Part shown: in pieces, positions 1-8,119 of the stretch
Layout of the letters: every line of letters starts with the position of its first letter
Numbering within the stretch: the stretch's first letter is position 1
Assembly (NCBI RefSeq): GCF_900103125.1
Contig: NZ_FNJV01000009.1
Span: 124,001-188,000 of the forward strand
Length of the DNA stretch: 64,000 nt
From: Mucilaginibacter sp. OK268
GTDB lineage: Bacteria > Bacteroidota > Bacteroidia > Sphingobacteriales > Sphingobacteriaceae
Direction: 5' to 3'
Position numbers and translations under genes: made by a program
The notes under the pieces: generated by a model
Told to the model about the DNA's origin: nothing
The model's database searches: none
Seen by the model: the letters and a program-made list of their open reading frames with translations, nothing else

Positions 1-47
1 TTTAAAGCAAATGCCGATGAAATAGTCCACAGGTATATTTTTTTCAT
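1..47 (-). CDS. Start of a secreted protein, cut by the window edge
   Basis: An ATG at 45-47 on the minus strand opens a frame that stays open to base 1 (15 codons and 2 bases). It reads MKKIYLWTISSAFAL, with two Lys followed by a hydrophobic stretch, like the start of a signal peptide. It lies 60 bases downstream of rpiB on the same strand and could be cotranscribed with it. The product cannot be named from this fragment. Confidence 0.5.
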   Translation of the reverse strand, partial: MKKIYLWTISSAFAL

Positions 48-107
48 GTTTGTAGATTAATTATGTTCATAGAATGTTTTATTCAGAGGTTTCTGCCTTA
101 AGTTTTC

Positions 108-542
108 TCAGCAGGCAATTTTGCCCACGCGTGTGGCATGGCGACCGCCTTCGAATTCTGTACTTAGAAAAGCAGCTACAATTTTTTCGGCCTCCTCAAT
201 GCTGATAAAGCGGGCAGGGATACATACAATATTGGCATTATTATGTTTACGGGCCAGCTCGGCCAGTTCAACTGTCCAGCAAATGGCTGCGCGGATACCC
301 TGATGTTTATTGGCTGTAATGGCTACACCGTTGGCACTACCGCAAACCAGTATGCCCAGATCAAATTCACCACTTTCAACGGCTGAGGCAACGGGATGGG
401 CAAAGTCGGGATAATCTACCGAGGCGTTTGAGTAGGTGCCGAAATCTTTTAGTTCTGCTGCTGGTACGGTTTCCAACAAAGCCTGTTTGTAATCAAAGCC
501 GGCATGGTCGGCGCCAATGGCAATCTTTAGCCCTTCTTTCAT
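108..542 (-). CDS. rpiB: Ribose-5-phosphate isomerase B
   Basis: This cytosolic enzyme interconverts ribose 5-phosphate and ribulose 5-phosphate in the pentose phosphate pathway. The 144-residue length is normal for RpiB (LacA/RpiB fold). The N-terminal IAIGADHAGF holds the conserved Asp12-His13. VCGSANGVAITANK holds Cys67, the usual catalytic base, in the anion-binding loop. NNANIVCIPAR matches the conserved ANV..LGaR block. It lies downstream of tatC on the same strand, separated by a repeat-bearing 333-base gap, so it is probably not in the same transcript. RpiB-like sugar isomerases acting on allose or galactose phosphates are a minor alternative. Confidence 0.95.
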   Translation of the reverse strand: MKEGLKIAIGADHAGFDYKQALLETVPAAELKDFGTYSNASVDYPDFAHPVASAVESGEFDLGILVCGSANGVAITANKHQGIRAAICWTVELAELARKHNNANIVCIPARFISIEEAEKIVAAFLSTEFEGGRHATRVGKIAC

Positions 543-565
543 CAGTTATATAAGTGTTAAGTTAA

Positions 566-612
566 TGTACAAATGTGCAAATTATTTAGATGTGCGAATA
601 TGCCAATTTCAC
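566..612. repeat. Short 'ATGTGCAAAT' word repeat
   Basis: The bases just upstream of rpiB contain ACAAATGTGCAAATT, AGATGTGCGAAT and ATGCCAATTTC. These are iterations of the ATGTGCAAAT/ATGTGCAGAT word that recurs at 3156-3285, 3810-3861, 14886-14973 and 16169-16371. This copy is short and has no clear mirrored arm. Confidence 0.6.
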
Positions 613-704
613 ATAGTAAGATTTTCAAAATAAGTTCCGCTCAAACGCTCGCCGAAAGGGGAATAAATTTTGACTACACAAGCAAGCCATTTGCTTAAAA
701 AGTG

Positions 705-808
705 GGTTTACATGGTTTACACTTTTTTGGGTTAATTCGTTTTTATATCATTCATAATCAATTAGTTATAATTTTTTTGCTATAAAAAAACGGTTTACAG
801 TGTAAACC
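705..808. repeat. 104-bp paired-arm element, copy 1
   Basis: GGTTTACA occurs twice in tandem at 705-712 and 714-721. A perfect palindrome, GGTTTACA-G-TGTAAACC, lies at 792-808. TCATAATCAATTAGTTAT sits in the middle at 752-769. The element at 33664-33767 has the same left tandem, the same right TGTAAACC and a matching central block at exactly the same offsets, although the rest of the interior differs. It contains no gene. It may be a recombinase or attachment-like site or a MITE-type remnant. Confidence 0.7.
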
Positions 809-816
809 ATGATTTT

Positions 817-857
817 AAATAAAAAAAGCGGCTACTTAGTGACCGCTTTTTTTATTT
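817..857 (-). terminator. Bidirectional terminator downstream of tatC
   Basis: A perfect 15-bp inverted repeat (817-831 with 843-857) surrounds an 11-base loop. It has a GCGG/CCGC core and runs of A and T on either side, so it would end transcription in both directions. It lies 19 bases past the tatC stop and separates tatC from rpiB. Confidence 0.85.
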
Positions 858-875
858 ATTGTACGTATATCTTAT

Positions 876-1739
876 TTATGACATCACTTCTTCGTGGCGT
901 TTGAGTTTTCTTTTTTCAACCAAACCAGCTACTACGATACTTACTTCATACAATACAAACAGTGGGATACTTACTACCGTCATGGTTAACATATCGGGTG
1001 TTGGTGTTACCACAGCCGCGATAATCAGGATGATCACGATGGCATATCTGCGTGTTTCACGCATGAATTTGGGTGTTAAAATACCCAGGTTTGATAATAT
1101 GTAAACCAATATCGGCAATTGAAAAACCACACCGGTTGCCAATGTTAAGGTAGCAACTGATGATATATAGGAATCAATAGAGAATAAATTCTTAATTTGA
1201 TCACTTACCGTATAGCTTGATAAAAAGTTAATGGACATGGGGGTAATGACGTAGTACCCAAACATCACACCCAGGAAAAACAGCATGCAGGCATAAAAAA
1301 CAAATCCGGTAGCGGCTTTACGTTCTTTTTCGTGAAGGGCTGGTTTTATAAAGCGCCATATCTCCCAGATGAGGTAGGGGATACCCAATGTAATACCTAT
1401 CAGGAGTGCTGAATTGATCTGGAGCGTAAACTGCCCGGCCATTTCGGTATTGATCAGTTGAATATTGATCTTATCAATGCAAAACCCAGAGCGATGCAAA
1501 GCTGCTCCGATTTCACAAAGCATACGATAGGTCCAGAAGGTTGTCTTGGCCGGCCCCATGATCACATTAGCAAAAATCCAGTCGTAAAAGTAAAATACAA
1601 CAGCGGTAAATATTACAATGGCTATTGATGCCCTTACCAAATGCCACCTCAGCGCTTCCAAATGATCGAAGAAAGACATTTCTGCCTCCATCGTTTTGCC
1701 TTTGTCTTTGATGGCTTTAATTAACTTGTTATCGCTCAT
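876..1739 (-). CDS. tatC: Twin-arginine translocase subunit TatC
   Basis: TatC is the inner-membrane receptor subunit of the Tat pathway, which exports folded proteins with twin-arginine signal peptides. The 287-residue protein starts with a cytoplasmic segment carrying MSFFDHLEALRWHLVR, the TatC signature before the first membrane helix. Six hydrophobic segments follow. PALHEKERKAA after helix 2 is the conserved Pro/Glu-containing loop. The first periplasmic loop is longer than in E. coli TatC, as is common in Bacteroidota. It follows accC on the same strand after about 70 bases. No tatA/E partner lies in this window. Confidence 0.96.
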   Translation of the reverse strand: MSDNKLIKAIKDKGKTMEAEMSFFDHLEALRWHLVRASIAIVIFTAVVFYFYDWIFANVIMGPAKTTFWTYRMLCEIGAALHRSGFCIDKINIQLINTEMAGQFTLQINSALLIGITLGIPYLIWEIWRFIKPALHEKERKAATGFVFYACMLFFLGVMFGYYVITPMSINFLSSYTVSDQIKNLFSIDSYISSVATLTLATGVVFQLPILVYILSNLGILTPKFMRETRRYAIVIILIIAAVVTPTPDMLTMTVVSIPLFVLYEVSIVVAGLVEKRKLKRHEEVMS

Positions 1740-1811
1740 GGTTTAAATACCGCTGTAAAAACGCTATTGTGCTAAGTACGTTTAATTATATGAAGATAGT
1801 TTGAATTTATA

Positions 1812-3146
1812 TTAAAATTCAAAGGTTTCCATAAACTTGGTGGTGAAATTACCGGCACGGAAGTTAGGATCCTGCAATAATTTAAGATGGAATGGTATAG
1901 TTGTTTTTACACCTTCTATCACAAATTCACTTAAAGCTCTTTCCATGGTACTCAATGCTTCATCACGGGTTTGCGCTACGCAGATCACCTTGGCTATCAT
2001 CGAATCATAGTTTGGCGGGATCACGTAACCTGTGTACACATGCGTATCTATACGCACGCCATGACCACCCGGTGAATGGAAATTGGTTATTTTACCTGGT
2101 GAGGGACGGAAACCGTTAAACGGATCTTCGGCATTGATACGGCACTCGATGGCATGCATAGTTGGCTCGTAGTTTTTACCGGAAATAGGGATACCAGCGG
2201 CAACTTTTATTTGCTCCTTAATCAGGTCAAAGTTGATCACCTCTTCGGTAACCGGGTGTTCTACCTGGATACGGGTATTCATTTCCATAAAGTAGAAGTT
2301 ACGGTCTTTATCAACCAAAAACTCTACCGTACCGGCACCTTCGTATTTAACGGCTTTAGCTCCTTTTATAGCCGCATCGCCCATTTTTTTACGAAGCTTT
2401 TCGGTCATGAACGGAGAAGGTGATTCTTCCACCAATTTCTGGTGACGACGCTGAATAGAACAATCGCGCTCAGAAAGGTGGCACACTTTACCATATTGAT
2501 CGCCGACTACCTGTATCTCGATGTGGCGTGGATCCTGTACATATTTTTCCAGATAAAGGCCGTCGTTGCCAAAAGCAGCACCCGATTCAGCACGGGCCGA
2601 ATCCCAGGCATTCTCAAACTCTTCATCTTTCCAAACAATACGCATACCGCGGCCACCGCCACCGGCAGTAGCTTTTAATATAACAGGATAGCCTATTTTA
2701 TTTGAAATGGCGATACCTTGTTTTACATCGGTAAGCAAACCTTCTGATCCGGGTACAATAGGTACACCGGCTTTTTTCATGGTTTCCTTTGCTGATGCCT
2801 TATCACCCATTTTATTGATCTGATCGGCCGTGGCTCCAATAAATTTGATACCGTAATCGGCACAAATAGACGAAAATTTAGCATTTTCAGACAAAAAGCC
2901 GTAGCCAGGATGTATGGCATCGGCATTGGTAAGTTCGGCAGCCGAAATGATATTAGGAATACTTAAGTAAGAATCGCGACTTGGTGGCGGACCTATGCAA
3001 ACAGCCTCATCAGCAAAACGCACATGAAGGCTATCACGGTCGGCAGTTGAATATACAGCTACGGTTTTTATACCCATCTCTTTACAAGTACGGATAATAC
3101 GTAAGGCAATCTCACCCCGGTTAGCTATTAATATTTTTTTAAACAT
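1812..3146 (-). CDS. accC: Biotin carboxylase subunit of acetyl-CoA carboxylase
   Basis: AccC carboxylates the biotin carried by AccB using ATP and bicarbonate, the first half-reaction of malonyl-CoA synthesis. The 444-residue length is typical. FKKILIANRGEIALRI opens the biotin-carboxylase N domain. ATP-grasp motifs follow: KATAGGGGRGMRIV (glycine-rich lid), RDCSIQRRHQKLVEESP (catalytic loop) and FMEMNTRIQVEHPVTE (metal ligands and catalytic Arg). It lies downstream of accB across a 138-base repeat-filled spacer, within the minus-strand fatty-acid initiation cluster. Pyruvate carboxylase is excluded because there are no further domains. Confidence 0.97.
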   Translation of the reverse strand: MFKKILIANRGEIALRIIRTCKEMGIKTVAVYSTADRDSLHVRFADEAVCIGPPPSRDSYLSIPNIISAAELTNADAIHPGYGFLSENAKFSSICADYGIKFIGATADQINKMGDKASAKETMKKAGVPIVPGSEGLLTDVKQGIAISNKIGYPVILKATAGGGGRGMRIVWKDEEFENAWDSARAESGAAFGNDGLYLEKYVQDPRHIEIQVVGDQYGKVCHLSERDCSIQRRHQKLVEESPSPFMTEKLRKKMGDAAIKGAKAVKYEGAGTVEFLVDKDRNFYFMEMNTRIQVEHPVTEEVINFDLIKEQIKVAAGIPISGKNYEPTMHAIECRINAEDPFNGFRPSPGKITNFHSPGGHGVRIDTHVYTGYVIPPNYDSMIAKVICVAQTRDEALSTMERALSEFVIEGVKTTIPFHLKLLQDPNFRAGNFTTKFMETFEF

Positions 3147-3155
3147 CTTTTTTTA

Positions 3156-3285
3156 AATGTGCAGATTACAAATGTGCAAATATGCAGATGATAAATTACA
3201 GATATGCAGATGTGCAAATTATAAATGTGCAGATGAATTAAAACCGATCATCTGCACATCTGAAATCCGCACATCTGCAATCTAC
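3156..3285. repeat. Iterated and mirrored 'ATGTGCAGAT' word repeat
   Basis: The accB-accC spacer is almost wholly iterations of AAATGTGCAGAT/ATATGCAGAT on the left. On the right, near 3249-3285, are the inverse words ATCTGCACAT and ATCCGCACAT. The two arms could fold into a long imperfect hairpin in the transcript between accB and accC. The same word family fills other spacers in the window. Confidence 0.8.
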
Positions 3286-3758
3286 TAAATAGGTTCTACT
3301 AAAAATAAAGGCTGATCGTACTCAACCGGCGAAGCATTGTCAACCAATACTTTGACGATACGACCTGAAATTTCAGACTCGATCTCGTTGAAAAGTTTCA
3401 TGGCTTCGATGATGCAAACAACAGTGCCTGTTTTTATTTCATCGCCAACGTTTACAAATAATGGTTTATCTGGACTGGCTGAACGGTAAAAAGTGCCGAT
3501 CATTGGAGATTTGATAGTAAGATACTTGGAGGTATCGGCCGCTGCCGGAGCAACCGGAACCGCCGGCTCTGCCGACGCAACAGGGGCAACCGGTAATGCA
3601 ACAGGGGCGGTTTGCGCCGGAATGCTTGCATGAATAACCTGCGGCTGAACCTCGTTGGTTTTTATGGTGATCTTAAAATCTTTTTGCTCAATTGACACTT
3701 CGTTTACGCCTGATTTTGAAACAAAACGAATAAGGTCCTGAATTTGTTTAATATCCAT
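3285..3758 (-). CDS. accB: Biotin carboxyl carrier protein of acetyl-CoA carboxylase
   Basis: AccB carries biotin between AccC and the carboxyltransferase. The protein has 157 residues. Residues 1-35 form the usual N-terminal region. Residues about 38-76 are a Pro/Ala/Val-rich flexible linker. The C-terminal biotinyl domain carries EAMK at 118-121, so Lys121 is the predicted biotinylation site. KSPMIGTFYRSASP is the conserved thumb-side strand of bacterial AccB. It lies between fabH upstream and accC downstream. The stop codon abuts the word repeat in the accB-accC spacer. Confidence 0.97.
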   Translation of the reverse strand: MDIKQIQDLIRFVSKSGVNEVSIEQKDFKITIKTNEVQPQVIHASIPAQTAPVALPVAPVASAEPAVPVAPAAADTSKYLTIKSPMIGTFYRSASPDKPLFVNVGDEIKTGTVVCIIEAMKLFNEIESEISGRIVKVLVDNASPVEYDQPLFLVEPI

Positions 3759-3809
3759 ACTTTGGGATTGAGTGGTTTTGGATAAAGTTTATTATCTAAG
3801 TTATATGAT

Positions 3810-3861
3810 AATGTGCAAACTGGCAATATGCAAATATGCAGACTGCAAATGTGCAAATGTT
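3810..3861. repeat. 'ATGTGCAAAC' word repeat upstream of accB
   Basis: Iterated words AATGTGCAAACTGG, AATATGCAAATATGCAG and AAATGTGCAAATG fill part of the fabH-accB spacer. They are the same family as 3156-3285. No mirrored arm is present here, so it may be a half-element. Confidence 0.65.
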
Positions 3862-3931
3862 TTTTATGATTTGGCTATAAATTAAGTAACATATTAAAAT
3901 GAACAGATGTTTTATTTTTCTGTATGTACAC

Positions 3932-4921
3932 TTAATAGGCCCATTTTAAATAAACGGAGCCCCAGGTAAATCCACCGCCGAATGCCGCTAGAATAAGATT
4001 ATCACCTTTTTTGAACTTGCTCTCCCACTCCCACAAACATAATGGTATGGTTCCATTAGTAGTGTTGCCATAACGTTCAATATTGATGATCACTTTATCG
4101 GCACTTAAACCGGTACGACTGGCTGTAGCATCAATGATGCGTTTATTGGCCTGATGAGGTACCAACCAGGCAACATCATCAGCACCAAGGCCATTGCGCT
4201 CCATTACTTCATGGGCTACATCGGCCATATTGGTTACCGCGAATTTAAATACTGCGGGGCCTTCCTGGTAAGCAAAATGTTCACGGGCTTCCACAGTTTC
4301 ATGAGTTGCCGGTTTTACAGAGCCTCCGGCTTTTTGGTGTAAATACTGAGCACCGGCACCATCGCTTTTCAGGATAGAATCTATAATGCCATAGCCTTCG
4401 GTATTAGGCTCAAGTAGCACTGCACCGCAGCCATCACCAAAAATAATGCAGGTAGCACGATCCTGGTAATTTACTATCGACGACATTTTATCGCCGCCTA
4501 TTACCAGTACTTTTTTATGTTTACCGTTTTCGATAAACTGGGCACCTGTGGTAAGGCCAAATATAAAGCCGGAACAGGCAGCCTGCAGATCGAACCCCCA
4601 CGCGTTCACCGCGCCAATTTTGTTGGCCAGGATGTTCGCTGTTGCCGGGAATGGCATATCGGGCGTAGTTGTGCAAAAAATAATAAGGTCAATTTCTTCG
4701 GCGCTTATACCTCGTTTTTTTAACAAGCCATTAACCGCGGGAACTGCCAGATCAGATGTACCCAAGCCTTCGCCTTTAAGTATACGGCGCTCTTTAATGC
4801 CTGTACGGCTTACAATCCACTCATCATTGGTATCAACCAGAGTTTCAAGCTCCTGGTTGGTTAGGATATAGTCGGGAACGTAACCATGTACAGCAGTAAT
4901 AGCAGCATGAATTTTACTCAT
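3932..4921 (-). CDS. fabH: Beta-ketoacyl-ACP synthase III
   Basis: FabH condenses acetyl-CoA or branched acyl-CoA with malonyl-ACP to start type II fatty-acid synthesis. The 329 residues are normal for the thiolase-fold family. The catalytic triad is visible: Cys116 in AACSGF, His256 in PHQANKR and Asn286 in YGNTTNG. DTNDEWIVSRTGI near residue 30 is the family substrate-entry motif. It lies 11 bases downstream of plsX on the same strand, the standard plsX-fabH pairing. Branched-chain primer use would be usual for this phylum but cannot be read from the sequence. Confidence 0.97.
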   Translation of the reverse strand: MSKIHAAITAVHGYVPDYILTNQELETLVDTNDEWIVSRTGIKERRILKGEGLGTSDLAVPAVNGLLKKRGISAEEIDLIIFCTTTPDMPFPATANILANKIGAVNAWGFDLQAACSGFIFGLTTGAQFIENGKHKKVLVIGGDKMSSIVNYQDRATCIIFGDGCGAVLLEPNTEGYGIIDSILKSDGAGAQYLHQKAGGSVKPATHETVEAREHFAYQEGPAVFKFAVTNMADVAHEVMERNGLGADDVAWLVPHQANKRIIDATASRTGLSADKVIINIERYGNTTNGTIPLCLWEWESKFKKGDNLILAAFGGGFTWGSVYLKWAY

Positions 4922-4932
4922 CTTTTATTTTT

Positions 4933-5871
4933 TTACTGAAAAGCTTGTTTAATTTTGTCCACCAGTTTGCTCTCAATCATGTTTTTTGATAAAAGGATCA
5001 TGTTTTTGATAGCTTCGGGACTCGAAATGCCATGGCCTACAATTACCGGGGCGTTTACACCCAGGATAGGGCTGCCACCGTATTGCTCATAATTGAACCG
5101 GTCAAAAAACTCGTCATTAAGCTGTTTCTTTCGTGTTATTACATAAAACGATTCGGCAAGCTTTAATATTACATTACCGGTAAAGCCATCACATACATAA
5201 ACATCGGCAGTTTCACTGAACAGGTCGCGTCCTTCAACGTTACCTACAAAGTTAAACAGAGGTGTTTCTTTCATTAAAGGGTAGGTGGCTTGGCTTAGTA
5301 TATTACCTTTTTCTTCTTCTTCGCCAATGTTCATCAATGCCACACGCGGATTGGTAATATCATATACTGACTGTGCGAGTAAGCTGCCCAATACGCCAAA
5401 CTGCACCATAACATCTGGCTTGCAATCGGCATTGGCACCTACATCCAACAAAATACCCAAACCTCCTTTAAGTTTGGGTACAATAGTGGTCATTGCCGGA
5501 CGAATAACGCCGGGAATGGTTTTTACGCTGAACATGGCACCAACAAGCATGGCACCGGTATTACCAGCCGAAGAAAAAGCTTGTATTTGGCCCTCTTTAA
5601 GCAATTGAAAACCAACCGAAATACTTGAGTCCGGTTTTTGAACAATGGCTTTTGTAGGGTGTTCGCCCATACCTATCACTTCGGTTGTGTGTACAAACTC
5701 AAAGTGATCGGGGCTCACATTGTTTTCCTGAAGAATAGTGGCAGCAATTTCTTTATCACCAATAAGCACCAGTTTTTGGTCGGCAGATAAAGCCTTATAA
5801 GCTTCGATTGCCCCTAAAACGGCTGCTTTGGGAGCAAAATCACCGCCCATAATATCTAAGCCAATCTTCAT
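4933..5871 (-). CDS. plsX: Phosphate acyltransferase PlsX
   Basis: PlsX makes acyl-phosphate from acyl-ACP for PlsY in phosphatidic acid synthesis, acting as a peripheral membrane protein. The 312-residue protein begins MKIGLDIMGGDFAPK, a hallmark of the family. It has SSAGNTGAMLVGA, DGFTGNVILKLAE and GHGISSPEAIKNM at the expected places. It lies between rpmF (16-base gap) and fabH (11-base gap), so the three are almost certainly one operon. Confidence 0.97.
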   Translation of the reverse strand: MKIGLDIMGGDFAPKAAVLGAIEAYKALSADQKLVLIGDKEIAATILQENNVSPDHFEFVHTTEVIGMGEHPTKAIVQKPDSSISVGFQLLKEGQIQAFSSAGNTGAMLVGAMFSVKTIPGVIRPAMTTIVPKLKGGLGILLDVGANADCKPDVMVQFGVLGSLLAQSVYDITNPRVALMNIGEEEEKGNILSQATYPLMKETPLFNFVGNVEGRDLFSETADVYVCDGFTGNVILKLAESFYVITRKKQLNDEFFDRFNYEQYGGSPILGVNAPVIVGHGISSPEAIKNMILLSKNMIESKLVDKIKQAFQ

Positions 5872-5887
5872 TTTCAGAAAATTAAAC

Positions 5888-6079
5888 TTATGCTACTGCT
5901 GCTTTCTCTATCAGTAATTTACCGTTGTAGTAAACGTTACCATCAACAGTATAAGCTCTGTGCGGTAAGTGAATAGCACCGGTAGTTTGGCAGGTAGTTA
6001 AAGTTGGAGCTTCAGCTTTGTAGTGTGTTCTACGCTTATCTCTTCTTGATTTGGATATTTTACGTTTTGGATGTGGCAT
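5888..6079 (-). CDS. rpmF: 50S ribosomal protein L32
   Basis: L32 is a small basic protein of the large ribosomal subunit. At 63 residues it has the standard MPHPKRKISKSRRDKRRTH start and the TCQTTGAIHLPHRAY segment. Only one Cys remains, so it is a zinc-free type. It lies between the DUF177 gene and plsX, the conserved yceD-rpmF-plsX-fabH order that couples translation and lipid synthesis genes. Confidence 0.96.
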   Translation of the reverse strand: MPHPKRKISKSRRDKRRTHYKAEAPTLTTCQTTGAIHLPHRAYTVDGNVYYNGKLLIEKAAVA

Positions 6080-6093
6080 GATCCTGTTATTTG

Positions 6094-6618
6094 TTATTTA
6101 TTTATTTTCCTGAGTACATCCCACCGTGGGTCTGTCTGCTCATTTTGTCCGTCAGTTCCCGAAAGGTTGTTTAACTTTTCGAGCATCTCTTTATCACAAT
6201 AAGAGGTGTTACCCTCGTCGCCGCATACCGATATAAATGGCATGGCAACATTTATGTATTCATATATTAACCCCGCTATATTGATCTCGTGATCATTTTT
6301 ACTCAGGGTGATGATCTCATCATCTTCGTCAATCACCTCGTCGCTAAACTTAGCGATCTGCTGTTCGGTTATATCCAGCGGTTGCGGATATTGGGCCAAA
6401 CACCTGTCGCAGGCGGTATTAACGGTTCCGCTGATATGAAAATTCAGTATCAGCATTGTTTCCTGTTTGTCCAACTCTACCTGGCACTGCAGGTTCGCCT
6501 TTTTTACAAGCGAGTAATCAAACTCGTCAAAAAAAGCGTCGTCAACAGCGTATTCAAACTGGTGTTTCCCCAGTTTAAGCCCTGTAAAAGGAATCGAATA
6601 TGTTCTAAGCGATTTCAA
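6094..6618 (-). CDS. DUF177 (YceD-type) protein, rRNA accumulation factor family
   Basis: The YceD/DUF177 family precedes rpmF in most bacteria and is linked to 23S rRNA accumulation; the biochemical role is unknown. The protein has a central CDRCLAQYP CxxC segment, an acidic DEVIDEDDEI stretch and the terminal DPRWDVLRKI expected of Bacteroidota members. The frame is open to a TTG at 6639, but that codon lies in a TAnnTTTG promoter box (6637-6644). The TTG at 6618, giving MKSLRTYSIPFTGLK, matches the family N terminus and is chosen (174 residues). It is the first gene of the fatty-acid/phospholipid operon. Confidence 0.88.
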   Translation of the reverse strand: MKSLRTYSIPFTGLKLGKHQFEYAVDDAFFDEFDYSLVKKANLQCQVELDKQETMLILNFHISGTVNTACDRCLAQYPQPLDITEQQIAKFSDEVIDEDDEIITLSKNDHEINIAGLIYEYINVAMPFISVCGDEGNTSYCDKEMLEKLNNLSGTDGQNEQTDPRWDVLRKINK

Positions 6619-6636
6619 TGAGCAACAATTAGCCCG

Positions 6637-6644
6637 CAAATGTA
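6637..6644 (-). promoter_or_regulatory. Bacteroidota -7 promoter box for the DUF177-rpmF-plsX-fabH operon
   Basis: Read on the minus strand this is TACATTTG, a match to TAnnTTTG. Nineteen bases upstream is TTTC, one mismatch from the -33 TTTG. It lies 18 bases before the TTG chosen as the DUF177 start, the short leader usual in this phylum. Confidence 0.6.
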
Positions 6645-6853
6645 GGGAAAAATACCATAACTGGAAACTGTTTTTTTAATTTGGTTGTAAGCCCGGTTAT
6701 ACGCTAACGGTTAAAGGTAAAGATAATACTTTAATATACAACGCTAATTATCAAAAACAGGGCATTATATAAACCGAATACCATTTCGGTATTTGAAATT
6801 CAATGGGCCATATTTTAGTTTAAACGCGTCGTTTTTGACGCTTTTTAGATTGA

Positions 6854-8038
6854 TTAAATTTTCAGCCTGATATTGATCTTATCCAGCAAGCCGGTTAGCC
6901 AAACCATTACAAAAGCGAATATGACACATTTGATCAATCCGCCGGTTCCCTGGCTCAGGTATTCGGGATAGCCCAGGTTGCTCATTTCATACATGGGGTA
7001 AAACAGGAACGGCACAATATAACAGGTAAACGTATTGGTACCGGCCGGCTCAATGATCTTGAACCAGTTGTATTTATGTTTAAAATCGACCACATAAATA
7101 AAAATGGCATACATCACCAAACTAATGCCCGTGCAAATAAGCACCCATGAAGGGGTATCGCGCGCTTTGGAAATGCCACCGCTAAAGTAGCGTACTATGA
7201 AGCCCATGTTAAACATGATAATGGCGATCATGATCAGGGCGGCCCATAATAATTTAAGTTCGTTGTTGGCCTTAAGCCGCATATATAATACCGATACAAA
7301 TACCCCGGCCATAGTAAAGGCCTGCATGGCTCCGTTGCCGGCTATCCACACATATTTTTGCAGTGGAGCCAGGAAATCCAAAAAACCGAAGTGAAAATCG
7401 ATGTTAAAGAACATGAAGAATATCCATGCCGCCGCCTGGATCCATAAATAACCACCCGAGTAATAATAGATAAGCGCGCAAAGCAGGTATGCCCAACCTA
7501 TCAGTCCCAGGATGCCCCACCAGGTAAAATGCAGCCAGGTATGTCCCGGATCGCTGGTTTTATAGAGGATGGACATGGCCAGGAGCAAGGCTATGCCAAA
7601 TCCTTGTAATATATATCGTTTAAGGTTGGAGGTATCTTTGCCGTAATCTAAAAATATAAAGAAGAAGCTAAACGTAACCAGGCTTTCCCAAACGGGCTTG
7701 GGTAGCAGCGTTGTAACCTCGTTATAGGTTTCCATATTGGCATGATAAAAGCCAATAAATACCAGGGCAAATGAACGACTGACGATGCGCGACAGCAATT
7801 TATAGTTGCCACTCTTCAACCTGTTTTGGAAAGCGAACGGTATCGATAAACCAACAATAAATAAAAACGCAGGGAAAATAGTATCAGCCATCCCTAAGGC
7901 ATCAACATTTTCTCCAGCATGTTTGAGCCAGTTTGGTGTATTTGGAATGCCGTCGAGGTCATTCACAAATATCATCAGGAACATTGTTACAGCGCGGAAA
8001 GCATCAATGGATCGGACTCGACTAAAAAAATCATTCAT
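6854..8038 (-). CDS. DUF5009 / HGSNAT-like membrane acyltransferase
   Basis: This is a 394-residue integral membrane protein with about ten hydrophobic segments. The N terminus SRVRSIDAFRAVTMFLM followed by FLFIVGLSIPFAFQ is typical of the heparan-alpha-glucosaminide N-acetyltransferase-like (DUF5009) family. In Bacteroidota these proteins are often near glycan-use genes and are presumed to move acyl groups across the inner membrane onto sugars. The acceptor is unknown here. It lies 81 bases downstream of pdxA on the same strand; there is no glycan gene nearby. Confidence 0.85.
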   Translation of the reverse strand: MNDFFSRVRSIDAFRAVTMFLMIFVNDLDGIPNTPNWLKHAGENVDALGMADTIFPAFLFIVGLSIPFAFQNRLKSGNYKLLSRIVSRSFALVFIGFYHANMETYNEVTTLLPKPVWESLVTFSFFFIFLDYGKDTSNLKRYILQGFGIALLLAMSILYKTSDPGHTWLHFTWWGILGLIGWAYLLCALIYYYSGGYLWIQAAAWIFFMFFNIDFHFGFLDFLAPLQKYVWIAGNGAMQAFTMAGVFVSVLYMRLKANNELKLLWAALIMIAIIMFNMGFIVRYFSGGISKARDTPSWVLICTGISLVMYAIFIYVVDFKHKYNWFKIIEPAGTNTFTCYIVPFLFYPMYEMSNLGYPEYLSQGTGGLIKCVIFAFVMVWLTGLLDKINIRLKI

Positions 8039-8119
8039 TAAAGTGGTAAATGCGATAACTAAGCAAATGTTTTAATCTAACGTTAATTAAATTGAAACAT
8101 TATTATTACAGACCGGATT

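Noticed and set aside
3156..3285. Regularly repeated words as a CRISPR array
   Set aside because: Repeat units are about 10 bases, vary from copy to copy, and there are no spacers of uniform length or cas genes.
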